DNA of 64,000 nucleotides from Burhinus oedicnemus. Lineage: Eukaryota; Chordata; Aves; Charadriiformes; Burhinidae. Of this stretch, positions 49,022 to 63,500 are shown piece after piece. Both the position numbers and the translations under genes were made by a program. The stretch spans positions 54,976 through 118,975 of the forward strand of contig VFFE01007027.1 in the NCBI GenBank assembly GCA_008921705.1. Direction: 5' to 3'. The notes beneath the pieces are model-generated. The model was not told the DNA's origin, made no database searches, and was given only the letters and a program-made list of their open reading frames with translations. Position 1 is the stretch's first letter. The number at the start of each line of letters is the position of its first letter.

Positions 49022-52000
49022 CTACAAAAAGAGAAACCAGACAATGTGAAACTTGCCTCTTTCAGAGGCTGCACACAAGTGATGTGAGCCCACCTATCCC
49101 CCTCCCCTGGGAAAAGCTCTTGCTGCCCCCGCTGCCATATTGTGGCTGGAGAGGGGCTGCACGCCAGCTTGGCTCCCCAGGTTTTACCAGCACACAAGCA
49201 GAGAAGGAGCATGGAGTCAGAAATATCCATGTGGGGAACAGAGGGAGCCCCTGGGTCTGGCTCTCTCTTTTCTCTGGCTCCACATGGCCAGACTTGACTG
49301 CTCCACGCTACCCTTACTCATGCAGGTAGGACCCACGCGTCTCCTGCTAGCTCAGGGGTTTGCTCTGCTCATCCAGCCAGGGATGCAGGAGCTCAGGCTC
49401 TTCAGAGACTATTTTTCCCAGCATCCTGCCATTGCTGCTGATGATTACCAACATCTACATGACCTCTGCTGCTGCCGACATGCATGCTGCCAATTCCACA
49501 GCCCCACTAACCACACTGGGGCGTTTTGCTGAAGAAGGAGCAGAGGCAGGTCACGGGGAGTGGTGCCCTGTCCCTCAGCAGTGTGTGCCATGGATGCTCT
49601 GTGCCTGCTGCTAAGACAGATGACAGCATCAGCAGCAAAGCAACAGCTGCTGAGAGGGGCTGCAATGAAAACCTGCATGTGTAAAGGATGAGAAGGGGAG
49701 GGACAGCTATTCTTCAGGTCACAATTAGAAAAATGAAAGAATAAAGCTATTTGAAATGGTCTTAGGAGCTGCAATGTCAGGCTGGTCAGCAACGTTTCCA
49801 GTCTGAAGCCTGGCTCTGCATGTGAGCTTTCCTGGATGCTTCAGAGAGGTGATTTTACCATGCACCTGGAACATCAGGCAGAGAGGGAGACACTTCTTAT
49901 CAACCTCTGCCAGGCTTTATATTAAACCTGACAAGAAAGGATTAGCAGGCTTGCAATTTTTCTTTCAACTGATAGCTCCGCACTCTTCTAGCTCCCTTTT
50001 TGATTCACAGCGTTAACCTTAAAAAAGAAAATAGCAAGTTGCTGGTTTTGCCTTAAGAATATTGGTAACAATGGCTTCCAGTTGTCTAAGATGTGTTACA
50101 AAGTATTTCCTCTGTCTAATATGCACAAACTGTCTTTTAATGGCCTAGCGCATTACGATCTTGCGATATGGAAGAACAATCAAAGGAGGAGGAACTGCAA
50201 GGGTTTCATTAGAGCAATTGCTATTTTATAGACTTTGTATGTCTCCACTCATTCTTCCTGCCAAGCTAAGTTATCGTAGGTTGGTTTTATTTAAAGACTG
50301 TTTTCACTGACCGTGATCTTATACAAAATAAAAAGCACAGCAATCATCAGGCATATGCTCCCGTGGTAGAAAGCTCTAAGGACTCTCATATCCCTTTGTT
50401 TCCTATGCGAGGGCATGACAAGCTAAATTGTCCTTAATCAAAAAGATACAAACATGGACAGAAATTGAACAGTGCAGGGTAATGTGAATTGGCTGAGCAA
50501 AGCTCACAGCGACTGAAAGGCAAACCCAGAGACATATGCAACCATGAGAGGAGAGGTGCCTTGGCAGTGTGTGCAGCAGGTCTGGTCCCAAGCACGCTAG
50601 GCCTCCCGCTGCACAGCTGCACTGGCACCAAGGCACAGGAGCAAATCCAGGAGTGCAAAGGAAGCATGTTTAGCACACCAAGGAAAAAAGAATAAACCCC
50701 ACCAAATATTCTTTCTGACCGTTATTTTTGCACACCCAAGCCTCCTGCAGGCTCCCTAGAAACCTGTGCCACAGGCAACAGGATGGGGAGGGCTGCGCAT
50801 GTGCTAATGGGGCAGGGACAGCACAAAAAAAACCTGCTTGGACAGCTGCAGGCAATCGCTTCGGGCCGCACACTGATGTCTTGCACTGCTTCCCACGTCA
50901 CTGTGCTTTGGCGCAGAGAGAGAGACTTCTGAACAAAAACAATCCCAGCTTTCCCCAAATTTCGGGAGTTCTGTGAAAATCCAAGGTGTTCTGGATATTC
51001 TGAAGCCAATATCCCTGATCCTTGCCTGGAAATGGGTCACCCAGAAGAGCAGGAAGGCAATGAATGGAGAAGAGCGCTAGTGTCTTCTCAGAACACTGTG
51101 CACAGAGAGCTGGGAAGGTAAACAGAATCTTGCTTTTATAGGGGTCATTTTGGGAAATAGAGAAATAGACTCTTGTCAAATATTTATTCTGTCTGAATGT
51201 ATCGGTTGGCTCCTATTGTACACTGAGGTCACCCTGTACCATGCCAACAGTATACACATGCCTTAAATACTGGAAAGGTCCTGACCTTGGCATTGGTGCA
51301 TCTGCTTCATGTTATTTCCAGGCTTGCGGTCTGCAGAATTATGAAGCAGGCAGCATGGCCTAGGAGAAAGATGTGTCAGCTCTGTCCCTCTCCTGAGAAA
51401 ATGCTGGCAAGAGCAGAGCAAAGCCCTGAAACCTGAAGATCACTGAAGGAGAGGGCCAAGGACAAGGAATAAACCTTCCAAGATATCTATTCCCCTATTC
51501 CTCCCCACCGATGTGAATCACATCTCACCCAAACCTATGCACCTCACGCTCTTGACCTCCAGTGATAAATAATTACATGACATTCCTAAATAGGCAGGTC
51601 CAAAGAGACATATGGCAAGCGTGGCAGAGCTGGAGCTGACACTCACACAGGGCAGGGGCTCTGCCTGCATCGCAAAGAGTCCTGCCCAGAAAAAAGGAGG
51701 AAAACATGTTTCCTCCCCAGATTGCATGTCTTTGGCTGTCTTACTACAGGAGGGAAAGGGACTGTGCATTCAGCTCGCAAACCATACTTCATGGACTGTA
51801 ATTCCCCAGTTGAATCAGACAGGCCAGTGAAAGGGGAATCCAATCCAGAAATATTTTGGACTGCATCTGGGAACAGCGCTGTGCACAAAAAAACAGAGCT
51901 GTGCTCCCTGACTCCCAGCACATCTGTGAGCCTTACTGCTACACTACAAGTGTGGCTTCTGCTTGGACAGCAGCATGGGAAGAGCAGGCAGAGCCCCAAG

Positions 52001-55000
52001 CCTGGGGACACAGCATCCAGAGCCACACACAGGATGCTCCGGTTGAAAGGGAAGCCCAGCCTTGGTCTCCTGGAAGGGCTGCTCTGGGCTGGGAAGTCTC
52101 TCTTCGTAATTCCTGCACCTTTTAGAAAAACACAGAAACCCTCATTTAGAGCCATTAACTGCTGATGAGTCTGCTTAATGCCAGCCAAAGACCTTCCACT
52201 GGTTTTCATTCGTATTGTTTAAACTGCAGCTCTTATTCCTAGCCTGAATTTCTCTAACTTTGGCTTCCAGCCAAGAGATCTCTCTGCTTTTCTCTGGTAA
52301 ATTTGAATCTATCTAGCAACCAGAAACCCCTTCCCTTTTTAGGTACTTGCAAACTATGAATGAATCACCTTTTAACCTTCTCCAGCATTAAATTCAAGTA
52401 GCTTGAGAGACCAAAGCAGCATGCAGAGTGCTAATACTGGAGTATGTCAAAGACGAAGTTTTACATTTTAGTTCATTTTCAGCTTCAACATCGACCCATT
52501 TCCTACCTCTGCCCTGTCCAAATCAGAGTTGCAGCTCTGAAGGTCATGAGCTTGGTTCAAACAGATGTGAGGATTTTAAACGTGCCCCCTTTCTTTAGTG
52601 CTCTGAATCTTTTTGGTCATTTTAATCTCCTCCATGTTTGGTACTTTTTCAAACACGTTGGGAAAACAAAGTCACTAGCTTCATACATATCAAGATAACA
52701 CCTGGCAAACAGTCTCAGATGTATAACAAGTGAGGCCCAGGTCCAATTTCCCCATGTTTCCACCAGCTCCCGGCTTCCCAGCCTCCCCCGCACAGGTTAC
52801 TGCTACTCAAATGTGGCCAGCACAGCTTTTGTCAGAGCCAACACACCGAACCAGGGCCACCCAAGTCACCACATCATCCTGGCGCAGGCTGAGCTGAAGC
52901 TGCTGTTTCAGCTCCTCATCATCTGAATCTCATGGCTCTGCTCTGCCAGCTCACGGTCTCCTCCACAGCTAGTTTAGCAACACACACCACTCAGCCACTA
53001 CTGCTGCTGGGTTCACGAAAATGGGGAAGAGGTTTTTCGCTGTGCTTGTCAGACTGAGGCTACAGGTAGCTTCAGGCAATCATTTAGGTTCCATAGCTCT
53101 GGTCACCTTGCAATCCTGTCAAGCCCTCCTCTATCCGAATTTGAGTCTCCTCTCCATGGTGGTGAAGAACCACCAGCCTCACAAAGCCTGAGATATTGGA
53201 CAGAAAAGACAGCTGCACTCCAGGCAATTTTTCTAACAGACAACCACATCAAGGGTATGCCATACCGCAGAAAGGAATGTTTAATCCTGGTAGAGCTAAG
53301 ACCAACAATAAACACAGATTTTCTACAGGATTTTGCTCACTCCAAGGTCAGATGAAACCCAAGCAACCATTAGATCCCAGCCTACACTATTTGTGTAAGC
53401 CATAAGAATTAAACCTAAAATGTGCTGCGGCCAGGATCAACAAATGCACACAATTTCCTAACCTGTTTCAAGAGTTATGTTTCACTAAGAGGCCTTTGCA
53501 GGAGAGGTTTTGCCCTCTGACAGCAATCCTAGTGTCTACTGCCAAGTTACCACCATCTCATGGAGAGGAGAGGGTTACAAAAGTCTAAAAAATTGAGCTC
53601 TAAATTACATCATATATGTTGCTTGACCATCCACCGTAAAAGGACTTATATAGACACACTGCTTTAATTAGTACACTTCTGATTATATTTGATATTACAT
53701 TGAAGTACCTCTTTTACTTCTGGTACCTGGAGTATGCCTGAAAGAACCTTAGAGCCTCAACTCAAAACATCATTAATCACAAATGGGCAGAGTGCCCAAA
53801 CAGAGTCCAACAATGGAGCAGTAACAAAACCACATCCCACCCACAAAGCATCACACATAAACAACCCCTCGGCAGCATAAAGCAGAAGCAAGTCATCCTG
53901 GGAAAGGTGCTCAGTGAACTCTTTAACAGCCAGCAACACTAGCCACAAACACTGCTTCAAGAGCTATGCCTTGCTTGCTCTGGGAGATCCTCCAGAGCAG
54001 ACAATCTACAGACACATCTGGCATCTCCGGGTAACAGACATCATGAGTAGATGTGACTTATCTTCCTGGCCTCCTCCAGAGGGTGCAGTGCCAACCACTG
54101 GAGGCTCCCCCACACTGCCTGGCACATGGCGGGTGGCAAAATGTTTAGGTAGCTGGATCTGGAAAACTGGGAGGACAGGATCCTTCTGTGTCTCTCTGAG
54201 CAGTTGAGGAAGAAGGCAACTTAGCTTGAATTCCCGTGGCCACAGAAAAGGGAGGCTGAAAAATGTTTTCTCACAGGAATGGGGGAGACGTGAGGAGAGT
54301 TAGGACCTACAAACTCACAGGTGAAGCCTTGACATGCCTACATCAGAGCAATGGCTTTCAGCACACTCTCCCCACCCAACTAATCCTCAGGTCAGGACAA
54401 CCCTTCTCTGCAAGAAGGGGGAGGAAGCTGCACAGGTGATCCACTTGGAAGTGGGATGTGTTTCTCAGACTGCCCAAGCCATTGGCCCCAGGACAGCCCT
54501 TCCACACAGGTACCAGGGCTTCCAGCCTCTGGGCTACTGCATTGGGTCTGGCAGTGTCTCCAAGGGTCTGCACTCCCAGTTCTCAAGAGGGAAATCTGGA
54601 GACCCAAAGGACGCTACAGGCACAGTCCCTGAGGCTTCCAGGCTCCAATTACAAGATCTGGAGACATGACACCCACCCAAGCCACGTCTCAAAGGATGCT
54701 ATTCCCTAAGCTCCTTCTGGAGCTTTGCTGTTCAAAGTCTCACCCGCAGGAGTACAAGGCCTTCCCTTTTACATAGGGCACCTCACACAGGAGTGTTTCA
54801 GTGTTGTCCCAGATGGAAAATTGTAGAATTTATCTTCCCATGGGAAATGTTTTGCAGCCTCGACTTGCTCCAAATTGAAACACAAACTTTTGCAAAGATG
54901 GCAACTCCTCACCAAACAGAATCTTCCCCATTTCTATCATCTCTGCTACAAGGTGAAGACACATGCCCCTGGCACAGGTTATTACCATGCAGGTCTGGAG

Positions 55001-57470
55001 ACCAGACATGCCATTGGTGGGTCAGCATACTCTGCACTGGGCTAATACATCTTAATTCTTGGCTAATGCAGCACCACTGCTTCTGATATGTTTGCTCTCT
55101 ACTGTTTTTACCAGAGGCAGTGCTCCTTTGGCCTGTGTTTACTTTGGCCTTTATTGGACAGGGAGGCAAAACTGAATCTCAGCAGCAGCAGCATCTCCTG
55201 CCCACCTTGACTCTTTGACTGTTTCAATACTGGCTGCAAATGCCAACTTGTCAAAGAGGGACCTGCTCTGAAGAAAGCTCCCTCCAGCCAGAAGGCATGG
55301 AAACATGGGGTCCACTTGAAAAAAAGCCTTGCTTAAGACTTTACATGCTCTAAGTGTTTGTTCTCCTGTTTTCTGGGTTTTTGTAGAGAGGGTAAAAACA
55401 CAGTCACTGCTGTCCACCTAGGCAGGCTGTGGTGGCTGCAGCTGGGACTCTGAACAGAGTTCAACTCTTCGGTGGCAGGGTCACAATAACTCCTCTGAGT
55501 CTGTGACCCTTCCAATGCCCCTGAAGGTAACAGGGGTATACTTAACTAAAGACATATCTGAAACATGGGAGGAAGTGAAAGACCCCAGCTTTATTCAACA
55601 GACAGACACAACTTCTACAAACCACATACAGTTGAGAGCCTGCAGGAGAGAACCTTGATGTCAAACTGACATATTGCCGTATCCCAACCTCCGCCACAAC
55701 CCACTGGTGGGTAACTACAGGCTCCAAATTGAGAATATAAAATATAATATAGTACCTGTAATATGCTTTAGGCAACTTATATATTATGCAAAAAGGATGA
55801 TCAGACTTCCTCACAGCTGTTAATATGACTGTCTTTGCACACTGCAGCAACTCACTCAGATCTCTGCGTCCTGGGCAGGGGTACATGGCAGGCAAACCAC
55901 AATGTCAAATTTAAATTTCCAAGGGGCTGCATCCTGCTGTAGCCTTTTAATTAACACATCGCCATGTTTCTCTTACTAGACCTGTGATGGTAGGGACTCC
56001 ACTGTGAGAGCCAGCACTAGATGACGTGTCTCACTCTGGGAATTTACACCTTGCCTCCACTGTTCATGGGTCTTATCTGTGCAGTAACTGCAAAGACACA
56101 GGCTTCAGCAAGGGTTAATAACCCAAAGCTCTCCAAGGACATGGGAGATGTACTCTGCGCCTAGCATGCACCATGTTGCTGTGCCCTTCCCGTAGAGGTA
56201 CACCAGCAGGAGTCAGAGGCATATCTTTGTGTTCCTGGGAGAGGTCCCACTTTGACAGCTGTAGACACTAGGTATGACAATGCAGGAGCCATTCCTCCAG
56301 GTCCTAGAGAGTCTGCTGAGGACATCCACCCAGCTGACTCAGACAGAACAGAGAGTGATGTGGAGAGGACCTAGATGATGGGAAGTGTGAAGATGCTGAA
56401 AAGACAGATATCAGCAGCCTTGGGGTTGGAAAGAAGCTTGGAAACCTTGCTGGAGCCAGAATGGCTGCATTATTCCTCCCTACATGTCCCATAGCATCCC
56501 TGCCATGCAATTTCTTTTCCCTTAACTACATGCCTGTAGCCCTCTATCTCAGGGAGGAGAAATTACTACAATGCCAATCCACAGCACTATATACATTTAA
56601 AACTGTGAGTTACAACAATGAGTATTTCCATGACCATTCCCATCAGCCAAAGAAAATTGACTGGAAAGTCACAAGGAGGTTTGCTGAGTTAGGTTTGCTC
56701 TCTATAGGATCCCTCTTGCAGCTCAAACCACAGGAAAAGGTGCCACAAAGCCAGCAAGTTCACTCTCCTCTTACAAATACTGGCTCCACTTACATAAAAA
56801 AATAACAGATAAATTCCTTCTCCTCTGTCTTTCTCTTTCCCACATTTAATATTTAGTTATTCTTCTTTCAAGTGAAAGTTTTGAAATTGGTGTATGATTC
56901 GGTCCAGAGCCCTAGGCTGAAATCTCAGCTCCATTGAAATCAATGAGCATCTTGCCACTGGGCAAGGATGTCTTCCCAATACCCAGGCTTTTCACCCAAA
57001 TTGTTAAGACAGCTAGGGTATACTTTTATCACAGATTGGGCAGAAATGCTGGAGGTGCCTATGCATATGGCCACTCAAACACTTACCTGAACAGCACAAC
57101 AGATACAAGTAATTCACATACAAATATCCAATATTAAAATCCAGGGCTGAAGGGCTTGGATTTGCCAAACCTGGTACTCTATGAACACTAGCTGGTTTGC
57201 AAACAATGTAATTGGAGTAGAATTGCTATTGTGTTTGTTTGTTGTGAATATTTTTGGCCAGGAAGTTGTCCTGGAGGTACAGTTGAGCATAAGTAGTCTG
57301 GTGGAAAAATGTCATTCATTCTATTCCTATTAAAACCAAAAACAATAGCCACACAAAGACAGCAGCGAAAATTTTGGCTCTTCATGACTCTAACAATGTG
57401 TTTTCAACCCTAAAGGCAACATCTTGTTTGTACCCAATTGATTCTGGGATCATATTTTATATAATCAAAC

Positions 57471-57490
57471 ATATCTTTGAACAAAGATAT
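57471..57490. promoter_or_regulatory. Palindromic SOX/TCF-like site
   Basis: ATATCTTTGAACAAAGATAT has two 9-bp inverted arms around AA and presents two facing CTTTG/CAAAG cores, the arrangement used by dimeric SOXE factors and also similar to TCF/LEF sites. It touches the hairpin at 57483-57552. Binding is inferred from motif only. Confidence 0.35.
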
Positions 57491-57552
57491 ATTTTATGAA
57501 CTGCTCAGTTTCCAGATGACCTTGGAAACAGCAATTCATAAAATATAGCTTT
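57483..57552 (-). other. Strong hairpin in NRG2 intron 1, pre-miRNA-like
   Basis: TATATTTTATGAA at 57488-57500 is perfectly complementary to TTCATAAAATATA at 57535-57547. The stem continues inwards through TGCT/AGCA and GTTTCC/GGAAAC with a single 2-nt bulge to a loop of about 10 nt. Outwards it continues by four more pairs after one mismatch. Read as NRG2 sense RNA, the one internal mismatch of the core becomes a G·U wobble, giving about 24 core pairs in about 60 nt. That is the size and shape of a microRNA precursor, but a palindromic transposon relic is also possible. No known miRNA was recognised. Confidence 0.6.
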
Positions 57553-60500
57553 ATCTCTATCTTCACAATCAGCTAGAAAAATGGCCCACCCATATTCTGT
57601 GGACTGCCAGTCAAGACCCAGCCAACAAACAAATTACCCAGAACATCCAGAAAATACATTAATTCTTTGTTTCGGCCACTGAACACTAAGCATAAATTAC
57701 TTGCCCTAGTACCTGGGTAGCATCCAACATCTTTCAGTCATCAAAGCAAAGTGTAACCCTCACCCTAGGAGACAAAACAATCTAAGTTAGCAAAAAAACA
57801 AACTTGTTTCATTTCATTAAATGCTTATTATGCAATCTGTACATGAAACTATATATACACCCCTTACGGTTATGGCAAAGCTAAAGGCTATGTTTCAGGT
57901 TACAGGGAAGGATTTGCTGATGTAAAATGGCCATTAGTGGAATATCATAGGTTCTAGAAAGGGATGGATGAAAAAAATCTCTTTGGTGTTCTACAGCTCT
58001 AGCAACCACAGGACTGTTTCTTTAAAACATGGGGGGAAAAAGCTCAGTTAAAGAGGAGCTGAAATTCTTTTAACAGAGACTGCCTGCACTGCCTGGACTC
58101 TTCCAATGACAAGAGGACAGAAGACACACCATCATGGGCTGCCAGGAGCACTGCACGTAAACTTGCAAAAACAAGAGCCACTGCAATGCCATGGGTACAA
58201 AACAACCCCAACCACCACCCACCAGGTCCTTCAGATAAGTCAGCAAGAAGGGTCACTGCAAACAGATAAATGTGGCCAAGTCTCTAAGCAAGATTTACCA
58301 AGTCAACTCATCAAATTAAGCATAAAAGCAGAGGACCAGGGATGCATCCTTAGCTTTAGATAGCACAGCACTTCTGGACATCTCTTTCCTCCTCTCTCAA
58401 TATATTGTATTTAAATAAAATGAGCACCCTAGAGGTGTTAAATTACTGAGATGTGAGGTCTGAGGTCAGGAAGACCATAAACACAGAGCACCATCTGCAG
58501 AACCTCCCTGTGGAGGGACTGTTCAAACCCAGACCACATCAGCAAAATCCCAGCACAGAATCTGACTCCTTCCCTGCGCCAGCAGACTTACAGGTGAGAG
58601 TCAGTTTTAACAAGTCTTTTTAAATATGCTTTACATCGGCGAGTAGGGAAAAAACAGCAAAACTTGGGATCAGTTACAAAGATGTTAATTCAGGTCAGGT
58701 AGAGGTCAAGTGAAGGTCAGATGCAGCAGCCCAGCTTGCAATGTTTTTTGGATATTTCGACCTCCTGGGAAGTCCTGGGCCAGAGGATGACCAGGTGGAA
58801 ACACTGCACAAGGCAGGCATTCAAAGAACAAAGCACTTTAATGTCTGGACAAATAAATTTGATTAGCAGTCTCTAGCATTGAGGTGGGGGAATTTTTAAC
58901 TGTTAAGCTATAAAATCATATTTGCTAGCATTCCGTGACAAAAGCCAACCACTTGCAGTCTTAATTACAGTATTTTTTTTCCATGTCTCTGCTTACTTTG
59001 AGAGTTTACCATTTTCTCTGGTAGGGTTTTGACAAATCCACCAGAGGGTATTTCCAAAACAGAAAGCCATGTTTTTTATCGGGATCTCCCCACAAGAGAC
59101 CCTGGGGCTTGCATTAAAGTCTTGTTTGTTCTCTGTAATGTTATATTAGAAAGATTAAAAGTTTTTCTGTTGGTTCAAGAAATGCTTTAAAGCACTGGTA
59201 CCAAAAGAACCTCAGACAGTGATCGCAAGTCTGTTTTCATCCAAATACAGGAAAAGGAAAGAAAATAAGGACCATCCCTGAGACAGCTTTTTCAAGTCAG
59301 CCAGATACATACAAGCCCAAACCCCACCAAGTGTGGATGGAATTACCACCCTGTATTCTCCCAACACCCAGGACACCCTGGGTCTCTGCTGCTGCTGTTG
59401 CAACAGCTCATCAGGCTGAGTTCTGCTCTCTTCCCATGCGTTGACCTCTCCGTTGAAATCAGCAGGACCCTCTGCACAAGAGAACACGATCTGCAGAGAG
59501 GGGCTGGCCACACTCTGTGCTGGCAGCACCCAGCACTGGCGAAGCTGAGGGAGCGCCTGAGCTCCGCGGAGAAGGGGCCACCCTCCTCCGTGGGCTGCAG
59601 GGAAGCAGCTAGCTGTAAATTCCATTTGGGACTCCAGGCACTGCCCAGTGGAGACACTAACACAGCGTGTCTCCTGCCTTGTCCAGAGTGCGGCTTCCCA
59701 GCATTGTTCTGAATAGCTCTGGACCCCCACTGAAGTGCAGCGATGGGTGGCTTACACTGAAATGTCCCCCAACCAGGCTGATTTACGGCTGCCAGGAGTC
59801 TTAAGGATGTCAGCTCTTCCTGATTAATTTTTTTATCCTTATTTTCCCTCGTTTTATATTTGAATATTGCTTATTGCAATATTCTTCAGAACTATTCTCT
59901 GGAAAGCCATACTGGCTAATTTCTGGCTTGTAAATTGCTCATGAGCAGTTTGTGGCTTGTGTTTAAAAAAAAAAAATAAAGCAACTCTGGCTCATTTTGG
60001 TTGGATAAAGAGATTTTGTGGCCTCCATCAATTCTAGTCCCTGACAGCAGTGACAGAGCTCTTATTATCACAAACAGACAATTGCAATTCTAAAATTTGC
60101 TTCCTGTGACTCTTCGTTAAAATTTAATCAGCAGTTACTGCTTCCACAAACATTTCTGGCAGAAAGTTCACTTTATAGAGTATTCACGGGCAACAAATAA
60201 GAGGAAAGGTAAAGCAAATTTGAGTTTCTGATGTGAGCAAACCCTTGCTGGTTGTCCAGCTACTCCACTGAAGGATTTAGGGAAGAGAGCACAGGAAGGT
60301 GTGACACAAGTCATCTTCTAGGAGATATTGCAGAATGCAAGCAACCAAAACCAAAGACCAGTGATGCAGCAGCGAAATGTGGGTGAAGAAAAGACAATAG
60401 GCAACATAGTGGGGGCACAAGCAGAAAGACTATTCTGAGTTCAAAATGGCTAGGGGTTTACGTCTAGCTTTACATCTAGCTGCAGATCACAAGGTGGGAA

Positions 60501-63500
60501 CTTTTGCCAAACTGGCCAACAGATCCCACACAACACAAACAACTTAAGGTGAAAACCAGAGTTCTGAACAAAAGACGGTTGTTAAGCAAAAAGTTATTAA
60601 TAGTGCTGGGTTTTAGCCCAGAAACGTTGTGTAAAGTGGGACAATTCACATCCCTTCTCCATGCTTCCATTTCCTCTCTCAAAGATCCCACTTAATATAT
60701 TTGGGGCAGGGACTGCCTCTTGTTATGACTGCGCTGTGAATAGCACAAGGGGAACAATGCTGCAGTTGGGACCTCTGGATGCCACCACAAATACCAATTT
60801 TAAGCAACAGTGACAACAAGCGGAAGGAGTTTGGCATCCAAGGAAGACCTGAGAAAAGACAAGGCACAATGTGGGATTCATCTTGTGTTATAAGCATGTA
60901 TGGTTCTCGTCTCCATACAAGAGTGACAGCAAAAAGCAAGGAAGCAGTTGAGCTAGACAAGAAAGAAGGCAGCACCCCACCCAGACACTCCAGCTTAAGC
61001 AAAATTCCTCCAGAGCTGCTCCTTCACTTCTACACTCTCACTGCTCCTCCCCTTCACCACCTCCCCAAGACATCCTTGAATATCTCCCTGCAGAGGAATG
61101 CAACCACCTAGAAACCCGCAAAAAGGGATGGTCAGGGGTCTGAGACATAGTATGAAAAACCTGATGGAAAGAGTGGGGTCTCCTCTGCTGGGGAATATTT
61201 TTGTAGGAAACACTCAGTCTAAACACCCTGTGCATGTGACTTTCTGATAAACATGTAGAAGGTGCAGGGGTGCTGAGGAGCTGCCCTGGAAAGGCCTGGA
61301 TAGACCTATACCATCTTCAACATCTACAAAACCAAAGGCCCAAAGACAGGGTTCAGGGGGACAACAAATCACAGGATTACAAGAATAAGCTTGGAAGAAC
61401 CCTTCAGAAGTTGAGCAGACCATATCCTTGCCCAGAAGTGGGATCAGCCATGCAACATCCATCCAACTCACCAGCATCCAGATACACAAACAACCTAGTA
61501 CTACACATCTACTCTGCATCCCACAGAGTGCCCCAGGACCTGGCTGACTTCAAGGATATACCTGATCCCAACCTCACAACCTCCCTAACAGGCAACACTA
61601 GATCCCCTCTGACAAAAGGCTCAGGGTCCCTGCTCAGTACATGGCATGCTAGTTAGCAGGTCATGGGGAACCCAGCCACATTATCAACTACTGAGACCTG
61701 TGAGGCTCTTCTGGTCCCCAGGTGCAAGAGAGATATTCCACCTATTCCCAAAGATGTAGCCCATCTCTCCTTTTGTCTTCCAGTCCTTTACACTGCCCCT
61801 TATTTTTGTTTTGTTCTCCTTGCCCATGCCAGCTGCCACCACTCACTCATCTTTGTCCTTCCTGTCTTGATTCATCTTGGCTGTGAGATGCATGTATTTT
61901 TCTTTCCTTTGCAAAATCAATGATCTTGAAAACCTTGAACATCACTCTTAAGCCCCAGCATCATCATCCTTTCATTTCTGGAGCTGCTGACTAGGTCCCA
62001 CATCTCAGTGAAGAGCTCCAGGCAGCCTTGTCTTCATGAAATCAAGAGGGCCTGAATTATCCTCTCGGACAGGCACCTGAATATTGCTGCTGCTTTTCTG
62101 TTTTTCTGCCAGTTTGGGATGGTGCATTAGGAGCTCCACTATCACACACAGCTCAGAAATACTTCAGTGCTGCTTTGACGCTGTGGTGCTCTCTGGTCAC
62201 ACTCTCCCTCCCCCTGGCTGCAAGATGTAGTAGCTGAGCTTCCACTTGTACTCACATTCTATGAAAGGTGACTGCTTTTCACCCTCATGCCCTGTCTGTC
62301 CCTGCAGTGGCAGCTCCTCTATGTAATGGTCAAGCCCAAAACACCAAGAGGAGAAAGCTTTCCTGCTCACCTAGATGCTGCTGTTTGTAGTTACAGGACC
62401 CCCATACATGTACAGAGGATGGATCCATCCCAGATCCACTTTTATAACGGTGCTTCTGAGCAAGGACCCACACCAGCAGTTATCTGGGTCTCACCCAGAG
62501 CCAGGAGATCATGAAGACTGAACATCATAGTCAAGTGCAGCCTACCCTATTATGCTTTTCACCCCATTTTTCAACTTGCAACCCTCCCTTTGTAATTTGG
62601 TGGTAAATAAATGTCTGGTCAAAATGTCAGATCATTAACTGGGAGCATCTTTGTGAACATGAACAAAAGCTCAGTGGACATCTCACACAGGATCACACAT
62701 CAGCCCTACCATGTGAAGGATGTTCTGAAAAACCTTCCCAGGTAACTAAAGATGAGCAGATCCAACTTCCCAAGTACACTCACAGATTCCCCTTAATTGC
62801 TGTAGGAGCCCCAAGGAAATGCAGCAGAGGTTAACTATGCATGGCTCACCATGAAGGGCAGCAATTGGCAGGACTTCAGCTCCCAACATTGCACTCTCCT
62901 TCAATCCCCTGACAATTTGACACACTGCTGTTCATCCTAATCCATTGTTCATGGTCCTCCCCACCCAGTTTTCAGCCCATGTGATGCCCTCCTGTCCCTA
63001 CCAACTGGAATTAGTTTGGGGTGCTAGGGTTCTATCATGAGACTTTACTACCATCTAAATGCTGGCTAAGTATTACCTGCTTTCATGCAGATATTTTGGC
63101 CTTTTATCAGACACCCAGAGTAAACAAGCAAGCCATCACATTTTTTCTGGGGCAGTTGGCTTGTAATTCTTGGCTCCCTCAGTGATCCTCTGAATAACCA
63201 GGTACCTTTGAGAGGGAGATCCTGGTCAGCAAGAACTCTTTAACAACATAAACCTTACTCTCCCAGAATTCCCCTCTACCTCTAACTTGTTATGTAAAGC
63301 TGATGCTGCTAAAACATTTAGCTGAACTTAGGTCAAGAGAAGATGGCTTTGGAAAGACTTCCAATGGTTCATTTGCAGTAAATGGCTGAGGAATAAATCA
63401 TTTCAGCCCTGATGAGTCCTCCAGCAGCCAACTCTGTTATCAGGGCAACTCCAGCAGCGAAGAACAGGGGAAGGCTTTGGTGATGCACGGGGACTTGTGA

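Noticed and set aside
51643..52209. A 188-codon minus-strand open frame in intron 1, overlapped by a 147-codon frame on the other strand
   Set aside because: Both strands are open over the same GC-rich stretch, no family is recognisable and no exon framework is present.
59212..59730. A 172-codon minus-strand frame with a short glutamine run
   Set aside because: The Gln run comes from a small CTG/CAG cluster; nothing else resembles a known protein and the opposite strand is also open.
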